Shown here in pieces: positions 1 to 5,803 of a DNA stretch of 5,803 nt. The notes below the pieces were generated by a model. The model worked only from the letters and a program-made list of their open reading frames with translations. It ran no database searches and was not told the origin of the DNA. Source of the DNA: JAAEQG01 sp043803085 (GTDB taxonomy: Bacteria; Planctomycetota; Phycisphaerae; UBA1845). The position numbers and the translations under genes were made by a program. Location of the stretch: positions 1 through 5,803 of the forward strand of contig JAZDKM010000056.1 of NCBI GenBank assembly GCA_043803085.1. The letters run 5' to 3'. Position 1 is the stretch's first letter. The number at the start of each line of letters is the position of its first letter.

Positions 1-6
1 AAGGAG
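1..6 (+). promoter_or_regulatory. Shine-Dalgarno site of pglX
   Basis: AAGGAG lies six bases upstream of the ATG at 13, a near-consensus ribosome-binding site with normal spacing. It supports the choice of this ATG as the pglX start. No promoter can be assigned because the window begins here. The gene is probably internal to an operon whose upstream members are not visible. Confidence 0.8.
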
Positions 7-12
7 CGACGG

Positions 13-3000
13 ATGGCTTCATTGGACAAAACCCTGCGGCGAGATCTGGAAAACACGGTGAAGAAGGCCCGTCGTGTCGGCGAGGCCGGCGCGAAAAAGG
101 CGCTGGAGGAACTGGCGGTCCATCAAGAGAAGTCGTACCCAAACATGACCAAGGAGAAGCAAAGACTCCATAGAAGGCTTCGCGCTCACGGGAAACAGCT
201 TGGAGACCGTCGAGAAAACAAAGGTGGGTCGCAAGAAATCGACCGGCTGGTCGGCGAGTGCGCCTACGAACACTGGCATCGGATGCTCTTTGCCCGGTTT
301 CTCGCCGAAAACGACCTCCTTATCGAGCCGGAAACCGGTGTCGCCATTACCCTGGCGGAGTGTCAGGAACTGGCCCGTGAACAGGACCGCGACTGGCTGG
401 GGATGGCCAGCGGCTTCGCCGTCGGGATGCTGCCGCAGATCTTCCGGAGTGGCGATTCCACGCTGGAGATCGCGCTGCCCCCCGAGACCAAATCCGAGCT
501 CGAAGATCTTCTGAAGGCGCTGCCCCGCGAGGCATTCCTGGCCGACGACAGCCTCGGCTGGGTCTACCAGTTCTGGCAGGCGGAGCGGAAGGATGCCGTC
601 AACAAGTCGGAGAATAAGATCGGGGCCGACGAATTGCCCGCCGTGACCCAGCTTTTCACCGAAGACTACATGGTTGAGTTCCTCCTCCACAACACGCTCG
701 GCGCGTGGTGGGCGGGCAAAGTCCTTGCTGCCGATCCGGATCTGGCGAAGAACGCCCGGGACGAAGACGAACTCCGTGAGATTTGCGCGGTGGGAGGAGT
801 GCGCTGGACCTACCTGCGGTTCGTGCGTGAGGAGAACGGCGGCCCGTGGCGTCCCGCGGCGGGAACCTTCGAGGGGTGGCCCAAAGCGGCCAGGGAGATC
901 ACCCTGCTTGATCCCTGCATGGGGAGCGGCCATTTTCTCGTTTTCGCCCTTCTCATCCTCGTCGCGCTGCGCAGGGCGGAAGAGAATCTGACCGAAGCGG
1001 TGGCCGTCGAGGCCGTCCTGCGGGAAAACCTGTTCGGCCTGGAGATCGACCCGCGCTGCACGCAGATCGCCGCGTTCAACCTCGCCTTGGCGGCGTGGCG
1101 GCGCGTGGGCCATCACCCGCTGCCGCCGCTCAACCTAGCCTGTTCGGGTCTCGCGATCGGCGTCAGCAAGGCCGAATGGCTCCGACTCGCCGAAGAGGCG
1201 GCCGCCGTCTCTTCCCTGCCGCCGGATCGCGACCTCTTCGGGTCCAAGGAGAACCTGTTCAGCGGTCACATCAAGGCTGGCCTGGAATCCCTCTACGACC
1301 TCTTTACTAAGGCGCCCTGGCTGGGGAGCCTCGTCAATCCCCGCCGGGCCGGCGGCGATCTTTTGGAAGCCGGCTTCGAGGAACTGGAACCCCTCCTCAC
1401 GCGTATTCTGGCCAACGGCCACGACGCTGAGTTGACGGAGATGGCCGTCGCCGCCTACGGGATGGCCAAGGCCGCGGAACTGCTGGCGAGGCAATTCACT
1501 CTTGTAGCTACCAATGTTCCCTACCTCGGCAGAGGCAAGCAGGATGATGTTCTCAAAGACTACTGTGAACGCTTCCATCCCGCAGCCAAGGCCGACCTTG
1601 GTACCTGTTTTGTCGAGCGCTGCCTCGATTTCTGCGCCCCCGGTGGCAGTACTGCCATTGTCACGCCGCAGAATTGGTTCTACCTCGGACCATATAAGAA
1701 AGTTCGCGAACGTTTGCTCAGCACTGTTGAATGGGATTTAGTTGCGTGGCTCGGGCCAAAAGGATTCCAAACACCGTTGTGGGACTTCAATGTTGCCCTC
1801 GTCGGAATGACAAGAAATTTAGCTTTTAAGGAGCAGAAGTTTGCTGCGTGGGACGTGTCGGATAATCTAACACCTTCGGATAAAGCCGCAAAGATTCAGT
1901 CACAAGCTGTTTACCTCTTGTCTCAAGAGAAGCAGTTGGAAAATCCTGATGGTCGTGTGTTGTTCGCACACAAGAGCAGCATTACCACACTTGGACAATA
2001 CGCCGATTCGTTAAAAGGGATAGCGACGGGCGACCTTGCCAGATTCATCTTCTTGGCCTGGGAAGTACCTGCGGTCGGTAACAAATGGCGGTACCTTCAA
2101 AGAAGCGTCAGTAAAACGACTACGTACGCCGGGAGAAACCAGATAATTCTATGGGAGGATGGCAGGGGCGCTTTGTTCCATTATGTCGCCGAACGACTTG
2201 GTGCGACAGGAACAGGTGCTTGGCTTCGAGGAAAAACCGCATGGGGTCGTCTTGGCGTTGCCGTGGCGCAAATAATCAGCATCACAGCGACTTTGTTTTC
2301 GGGGGACCTCTTTGATGAAAACACCGCAGCAATTATCCCGAAAGACCCACGAAATTTACAGGCTATCTGGGCATATTGCTCATCAGACCAGTTTTCTACA
2401 GAGGTCCGGAAGATAGATGATTCAATGAAGGTACCGACATTGACTCTTCTCAAAGTCCCATTCGACCTTGAACAGTGGCACAAGGTAGCCGCCGAGAAAT
2501 ACCCGGATGGCCTACCTAAGCCACATTCGGATAATCCGACACAGTGGCTCTTCAACGGCCATCCCAAAGGTTCCGATCAGCCCCTGCAAGTGGCCGTGGC
2601 CAGGCTCCTCGGCTACCGCTGGCCGCGGCAGACCGGATCGAGCTTCCCCGATTGCCCTGCCCTCGGTTCCGACGGTCTCGAACCGCATGCCGACGCAGAC
2701 GGCATCGTCTGTCTGCTGCCGCTCAACCGTGAGCCGCCCGCCGCGACCCGCCTCCGCGCCCTGATTGCTGCTGCATTTGGTGCGGATTGGAGCGCCGCCA
2801 AAGAGCGCGATCTTCTGTCCGCCGCCGGATCGAAGAAGACTAAACTGGAGGACTGGCTCCTGGACGAGTTCTTCGAGCAGCACTGTGCCCTTTTCCATCA
2901 GCGTCCTTTCGTCTGGCACGTCTGGGACGGCCGGCGGGACGGGTTCCACACACTGGTGAATTACCACAAACTGGCCGCGCCAGGCGGCGAAGGCCGGCGG

Positions 3001-3501
3001 ATGCTGGAGAAGTTGATCTACACCTGCCTCGGCGACTGGATCGTCCAGCAGCGTCAGGACCAGCAGGCCGGCGTCGAAGGAGCGGACGCCCGCGTGGCCT
3101 CGGCGGTCCACCTTCAGGATGAGTTGAAGAAGATCCTTGCCGGCGAGCCGCACTACGACCACTTCATCCGCTGGAAACCCCTTCACGAGCAGCCCATCGG
3201 CTGGGACCCAGACATCAACGACGGCGTCCGGATGAACATCCGCCCTTTCCTGACGGCGCGTCCCCTCGGGACTCGGGCTAGGAACGGCTGCATCCTGCGC
3301 GTGACCCCCAAAATCACGTGGGAGAAGGACCGCGGCAAGGAACCAACGCGGCCGAAGGAAGACTACCCCTGGTTCTGGGGCTGGGATGAAAAGGCCCAAG
3401 ACTTCGCCGGCGGAAAGGACTTCAACGGCATCCGCTGGAATGACCTGCATTACACCAACGACTTCAAACAGGCTGCACGGGAACGGAGGGGAAAGCCATG
3501 A
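13..3501 (+). CDS. pglX: BREX-type adenine-specific DNA methyltransferase PglX
   Basis: This 1162-residue protein is probably the N6-adenine methyltransferase of a BREX phage-defence system, which marks host DNA as self using S-adenosylmethionine. Residues 1-75 are highly charged and probably helical. The SAM-binding motif I is DPCMGSG at residues 300-306. The catalytic motif IV is NVPY at 501-504, where the family more often has NPPY. Residues about 550-850 are the likely target-recognition region. The C-terminal part has blocks I recall from large PglX-like and Eco57I-like enzymes: a Trp-rich stretch RPFVWHVWDG near 964-973, QPIGWDPDINDGVR at 1060-1073, and DYPWFW followed by DFNGIRWNDLHYT near the end. 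The length of about 1,160 residues suits PglX, and the frame is intact. Its stop overlaps the pglZ start. A DISARM-type or solitary type IIG-like methylase is the main alternative, but the adjacent pglZ makes BREX much more likely. Confidence 0.88.
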   Translation: MASLDKTLRRDLENTVKKARRVGEAGAKKALEELAVHQEKSYPNMTKEKQRLHRRLRAHGKQLGDRRENKGGSQEIDRLVGECAYEHWHRMLFARFLAENDLLIEPETGVAITLAECQELAREQDRDWLGMASGFAVGMLPQIFRSGDSTLEIALPPETKSELEDLLKALPREAFLADDSLGWVYQFWQAERKDAVNKSENKIGADELPAVTQLFTEDYMVEFLLHNTLGAWWAGKVLAADPDLAKNARDEDELREICAVGGVRWTYLRFVREENGGPWRPAAGTFEGWPKAAREITLLDPCMGSGHFLVFALLILVALRRAEENLTEAVAVEAVLRENLFGLEIDPRCTQIAAFNLALAAWRRVGHHPLPPLNLACSGLAIGVSKAEWLRLAEEAAAVSSLPPDRDLFGSKENLFSGHIKAGLESLYDLFTKAPWLGSLVNPRRAGGDLLEAGFEELEPLLTRILANGHDAELTEMAVAAYGMAKAAELLARQFTLVATNVPYLGRGKQDDVLKDYCERFHPAAKADLGTCFVERCLDFCAPGGSTAIVTPQNWFYLGPYKKVRERLLSTVEWDLVAWLGPKGFQTPLWDFNVALVGMTRNLAFKEQKFAAWDVSDNLTPSDKAAKIQSQAVYLLSQEKQLENPDGRVLFAHKSSITTLGQYADSLKGIATGDLARFIFLAWEVPAVGNKWRYLQRSVSKTTTYAGRNQIILWEDGRGALFHYVAERLGATGTGAWLRGKTAWGRLGVAVAQIISITATLFSGDLFDENTAAIIPKDPRNLQAIWAYCSSDQFSTEVRKIDDSMKVPTLTLLKVPFDLEQWHKVAAEKYPDGLPKPHSDNPTQWLFNGHPKGSDQPLQVAVARLLGYRWPRQTGSSFPDCPALGSDGLEPHADADGIVCLLPLNREPPAATRLRALIAAAFGADWSAAKERDLLSAAGSKKTKLEDWLLDEFFEQHCALFHQRPFVWHVWDGRRDGFHTLVNYHKLAAPGGEGRRMLEKLIYTCLGDWIVQQRQDQQAGVEGADARVASAVHLQDELKKILAGEPHYDHFIRWKPLHEQPIGWDPDINDGVRMNIRPFLTARPLGTRARNGCILRVTPKITWEKDRGKEPTRPKEDYPWFWGWDEKAQDFAGGKDFNGIRWNDLHYTNDFKQAARERRGKP
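1500..2540 (+). other. AT-richer central segment of pglX, probable target-recognition region
   Basis: Within the intact pglX frame, base composition drops sharply. My line-by-line counts over 1681-2520 average about 49% GC, with several 60-base lines at 42-47%. Sampled flanking lines give 65% (1021-1080) and 58% (3001-3060). Codons also shift towards A/T-ending ones. The segment begins just at motif IV (residues 501-504) and covers residues up to about 840, where PglX enzymes carry the domain that reads the target sequence. I infer a recombined target-recognition module. The boundaries are approximate, and no flanking repeat is visible. Confidence 0.6.
3485..3501 (+). promoter_or_regulatory. 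pglZ ribosome-binding site and pglX/pglZ stop-start overlap
   Basis: GGAGG at 3485-3489 sits eight bases before the ATG at 3498. The ATGA at 3498-3501 contains both the pglZ start codon and the pglX TGA stop. This arrangement indicates translational coupling and a single transcript. It fixes the pglZ start with good confidence. Confidence 0.8.
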
Positions 3502-5330
3502 GCGCCAAGGAATCCCAGAGCGGTGAGACGATCATCGACGCCTTGAAGGATTCGCTGGCGGCGGCGTTGCGCGTGCCAGAAGGCGTGGCGGAGCCGGTGG
3601 CGCTCTTGTGGACCGATGCGGACGGACAGTGGCGGTCGCTGATTCCCGCGTTGCAAACGGCATTGCTCCAACTCTATGTCCTCGGCGATTATCGGCCGGA
3701 GAGCCGGACGGGGCCGGTCATCTGGTTGAAGTGCATTGTTGATCGGACCTTGCCGGACGCCTCGACGCCGGAAGGCGTCACGCCGATCCTTTACCTGCCG
3801 GACGTCAGCCGTCAGCAATTGCGGGCCGGTGGGGATTGCCCGCGTGCGCTGCAGCCGCTCATCGAGCTGCAATACCAAGGGACGGTCTGGCATCAGCGCA
3901 ACGGCCGCGACTGGACCGTGGAGGCCTTCCTCACGTCGGCGGATGCGCTCGGCCTGGATGTGGCAGGCGATCTGCGCACGAAGGAGGCGATGATGCGCGC
4001 CTTGCCGCTTCTGGCCACCGAGCCTATCGACGGGCTGCGGGGGCGGCGGCTGGAGGCCGAAAACTTCGACCGGCTGGCGGTGGGAGATCCCATTCGCGAT
4101 CTCCTGCTGTGGTTGAGCGATGAGAAGGGCTTCCGGTCGCGCTGCGACGGGGCACGCTGGGAAACGTTCCGGAGCGTGTGCCGGCGGGAATTCGGGCTTG
4201 ATCCGGATATGGCAGGCGTGGGCGAGGCGGGGGATCGTCTCCTCGACGGCGCCGGCAAGTGGGATGAGGTTTGGCGACGCTTCTGTGAAGCGCCGCAGGT
4301 CTATCCCGGGGTCGCCAATGTCCTTCGCGATGCGACGCCGAAGGACCTGCTGACGGACCCCGCTCGGCAGCCGGCGCGGAACGCCGAAGAGGAGGCGCGG
4401 TTGCGCACCGCGCTTGAAGCGGCCGCAAAGCTTCCCCATGCCGACGCCTGTGCGCGGATTCTCGCTCTGGAGAAGGCCCACGGGATACGCCGCGGGTGGG
4501 TTTGGGCGAAGCTTGGCGAGAGCCCGTTGGCCCAGCTTCTGGAACCTCTGACCCGGGTGGCCGATCTTGCCCGGAAGTCCCTCGGTGGCGCAACGATTAA
4601 GGCGATCGCGGAGGCCTATGCCACGGAGGGCTGGCGGTGCGACGCCGCGGCCATGGAAGCGCTCTCCCGGGCCGGCACCGCCGTGGATTCGGCCCTGGTG
4701 GGCAACGTCCTGATGGCGGTTTACAAGCCGTGGCTGGAGGAATCGGCGCGCCACTTCCAGGAGATTGCAACCAGGAATCCAGGAGAATTCCGCAGCGGTG
4801 CCGTCGGCGTCATGCCGCAGGCGGAGACCTGCATCGTCTTTGCGGACGGCCTGCGCTTCGACGTGGCCGGACGGTTGCGGGACGCTCTCGAATCGCGGGG
4901 ATTCATCGTACGCTCCTCCCATCGGTTGGCCCCGGTGCCAAGCGTCACCGCGACGGCCAAGCCAATCGCTTCCCCCGCCCACCGGGTATGTGAAGAAACT
5001 GCGGCATACGGCGAATTCGCGCCGGCCATCGGCGAGCTCCGCAAGCCTTCCAATGCGCAGCGTCTCCGGGATGAAATGGCTCGCCAGGGAATTGAGGTCA
5101 TGGACCCGGGCGAACTGATCCTCCCTTCCGGCTCCGGGCAGGGAGGATGGACGGAGATTGGTCAGTTGGATTCGCGCGGGCATGCGCTGGGTGCGGCCCT
5201 GGCCCGGCAAATCGCGCCGGAGGTCGATGCCATTGCGGAGCGCGTCGCGGCGCTGCTGCGGAATTCCCCCGGATTCCTGGCTGCAATCTCCTGGAAGTGG
5301 CACGCCGATTCCTCCAGCCATGGCTTGTAA
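3498..5330 (+). CDS. pglZ: BREX PglZ-like protein, C-terminally truncated by an inverted duplication
   Basis: PglZ is a BREX core protein of the alkaline-phosphatase superfamily, needed with PglX for phage exclusion. The N-terminal part carries blocks I recall from the family: LYLPDVSRQQLR followed by a Cys/Pro-containing stretch, then LQPLIELQYQGTVWHQRNGRDWTV (residues about 97-142, shown here only as adjoining motifs IELQYQGTVW and RNGRDWTV). The PglZ catalytic domain starts near residue 445, with ADGLRFD at 449-455 as the probable first metal-site motif and PSVTAT at 481-486. The native-looking sequence ends at LLR (586-588). Residues 589-610, beginning NSPGFLAAISW, are the antisense reading of a second pglZ copy and end at TAA 5328-5330. 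The expected continuation with a TDHG-type motif is absent. Family members usually exceed 800 residues, so about a quarter is missing. As written the product is probably inactive, unless the true locus differs from this assembly. Confidence 0.85.
   Translation: MSAKESQSGETIIDALKDSLAAALRVPEGVAEPVALLWTDADGQWRSLIPALQTALLQLYVLGDYRPESRTGPVIWLKCIVDRTLPDASTPEGVTPILYLPDVSRQQLRAGGDCPRALQPLIELQYQGTVWHQRNGRDWTVEAFLTSADALGLDVAGDLRTKEAMMRALPLLATEPIDGLRGRRLEAENFDRLAVGDPIRDLLLWLSDEKGFRSRCDGARWETFRSVCRREFGLDPDMAGVGEAGDRLLDGAGKWDEVWRRFCEAPQVYPGVANVLRDATPKDLLTDPARQPARNAEEEARLRTALEAAAKLPHADACARILALEKAHGIRRGWVWAKLGESPLAQLLEPLTRVADLARKSLGGATIKAIAEAYATEGWRCDAAAMEALSRAGTAVDSALVGNVLMAVYKPWLEESARHFQEIATRNPGEFRSGAVGVMPQAETCIVFADGLRFDVAGRLRDALESRGFIVRSSHRLAPVPSVTATAKPIASPAHRVCEETAAYGEFAPAIGELRKPSNAQRLRDEMARQGIEVMDPGELILPSGSGQGGWTEIGQLDSRGHALGAALARQIAPEVDAIAERVAALLRNSPGFLAAISWKWHADSSSHGL
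4248..4796 (+). repeat. Left arm of a long inverted repeat (inside pglZ)
   Basis: This arm pairs base for base with 5255-5803 in reverse orientation. Paired positions always sum to 10051, with no insertion or deletion in 549 bp. I count 21 mismatches, giving 96.2% identity. It covers pglZ codons 251-433, the region linking the N-terminal half to the catalytic domain. Similarity fades immediately past 4796: the next paired positions already include mismatches, and from 4804 the two sides are unrelated. The outer boundary is set only by the window end, so the repeat may extend further left into pglZ. Confidence 0.95.
4797..5254. other. 458-bp unique centre between the inverted arms; candidate invertible segment
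   Basis: This single-copy segment encodes pglZ residues 434 to about 586 on the + strand, including ADGLRFD and PSVTAT. Position 4796 is the third base of codon 433, and the mirrored base 5255 is the matching third position of the second copy. Flipping the segment by recombination between the arms would therefore fuse it in frame to the minus-strand copy. No recombinase gene or short site-specific recombination site is visible, so any inversion would have to use general homologous recombination or an enzyme encoded elsewhere. Inversion itself is inference. Confidence 0.4.
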
Positions 5331-5803
5331 ACCGCCATCAGGACGTTGCCTACGAGGGCTGAATCCACGGCGGAGCCGGCCCGGGAGAGCGCTTCCATGG
5401 CCGCGGCGTCGCAACGCCAGCCCTCCGCGGCATAGGCCTCCGCGATCGCCTTAATCGTTGCACCACCGAGGGACTTCCGGGCAAGATCGGCCACCCGGGT
5501 CAGAGGTTCCAGAAGCTGAGCCAACGGGCTCTCGCCAAGCTTCGCCCAAACCCACCCGCGGCGTATCTCGTGGGCCTTCTCCAGGGCGAGAATCCGCGCA
5601 CAGGCGTCGGCATTGGGAAGCTTTGCGGCCGCTTCAAGTGCGGTGCGCAACCGCGCCTCCTCGTCGGCGTTCCGCACCGGCTGCCGAGCGGGGTCCGTCA
5701 GCAGGTCCTTCGGCGTCGCATACCGAAGGACATTGGCGACCCCGGGATAGACCTGCGGCGCTTCACAGAAGCGTCGCCAAACCTCATCCCACTTGCCGGC
5801 GCC
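5162..5803 (-). pseudogene. Second pglZ copy, inverted, partial, running off the window
   Basis: On the minus strand an open frame runs from the window edge at 5803 to a TGA at 5162-5164, with no start needed inside the window. Its first 183 codons (5803-5255) match pglZ codons 251-433 with nine amino-acid differences: D to Y, A to V, E to D, H to N, G to E, T to A, T to S, R to C and T to A. There is no frameshift or stop. After that it enters the antisense of the + strand pglZ centre and adds a 30-residue unrelated tail ending PRESN. It lacks the catalytic domain in this orientation. It could be a decayed or alternative pglZ module facing the first gene, or another strain's pglZ joined by error. 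The upstream part lies outside the window. Confidence 0.75.
5255..5803 (-). repeat. Right arm of the long inverted repeat
   Basis: This is the reverse complement of 4248-4796, with 21 mismatches and no gaps. The match is perfect over the last 79 bases (5725-5803, pairing with 4248-4326) and continues right to the window edge, so the arm is probably longer than seen. The inner end begins with GCTGCGGAATTC at 5255-5266, which is identical to the reverse complement of 4785-4796. The region after the pglZ stop (5331-5803) holds nothing else that I can support. Confidence 0.95.

Noticed and set aside
19..1116. 365-codon minus-strand open frame opposite the pglX 5' end
   Set aside because: It overlaps the motif I coding region, its composition follows the complementary codon structure, and it shows no family signature.
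2512..3450. 312-codon minus-strand open frame opposite the pglX 3' end
   Set aside because: It is antisense to conserved-looking PglX C-terminal motifs, has no recognisable domain and no convincing ribosome-binding context. It is treated as a shadow.
4637..4993. Two open frames on opposite strands (this one, and one opposite pglZ ending near 3450) share a nearly identical N-terminus beginning MRRRGHGSALPGR
   Set aside because: The similarity is explained fully by the inverted repeat: both are the same wrong frame of the two pglZ copies, not a duplicated small gene.
3450..5414. 654-codon open frame on the minus strand opposite pglZ
   Set aside because: Its translation is rich in Arg, Gly and Pro, shows no recognisable motif and lies entirely antisense to a well-supported gene. 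This is a typical shadow frame in GC-rich coding DNA.
4248..5803. Giant transcription terminator or structured RNA formed by the inverted arms
   Set aside because: The arms are 549 bp of coding sequence with a 458-bp loop and mainly codon-structured differences. There is no T-tract or compact hairpin, so duplication or a chimera explains them better.
4248..5803. Insertion sequence or transposon with terminal inverted repeats
   Set aside because: The repeated DNA is pglZ coding sequence, the centre encodes the PglZ catalytic core, and no transposase or target-site duplication is visible.

Overview
This window comes from a high-GC bacterium (hand-counted lines outside the pglX middle run about 58-65% GC). 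It carries part of a BREX-type (bacteriophage exclusion) phage-defence operon. Nothing in the sequence fixes the taxon. The two main genes are a complete pglX-like adenine methyltransferase (13-3501, +) and a pglZ-like gene (from 3498, +). They overlap by ATGA and each has a strong Shine-Dalgarno. In family terms, PglX methylates host DNA to mark self, and PglZ is the alkaline-phosphatase-superfamily protein needed for phage exclusion. pglX immediately followed by pglZ fits BREX types 1 and 6 better than the usual orders of types 2 and 3. The other BREX genes (brxA/B/C, brxL or brxD/brxHI) lie outside the window, so the subtype is not settled.

Layout: 1-12 ribosome-binding site; 13-3501 pglX, with a distinctly AT-richer central section (about 1500-2540) over the probable target-recognition region; 3498-5330 pglZ, which ends early; 5255-5803 an inverted, diverged copy of pglZ positions 4248-4796, running off the window end.

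The most unusual feature is the pglZ end. After residue 588 the + strand gene runs into the antisense of a second pglZ copy and stops 22 residues later. The C-terminal part of the PglZ catalytic domain, including the expected later metal-binding motif, is therefore missing. The two arms align without gaps over 549 bp with 21 mismatches (96.2% identity). Of these, 12 are synonymous and 9 nonsynonymous in the pglZ frame, so the second copy looks like a separately evolved coding sequence and not an exact fold-back. The 458-bp centre between the arms (4797-5254) encodes the start of the PglZ catalytic domain and sits on a codon boundary. Inversion across the arms would keep the frame and would join the other pglZ N-terminal half to the same core.

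There are two readings. One is a real inverted pglZ duplication, possibly able to invert. The other is a chimeric join (assembly or amplification) between two related pglZ alleles at a short microhomology. The sequence alone cannot separate them, and the missing C-terminus and the window ending inside the second arm make the artefact reading a serious one.
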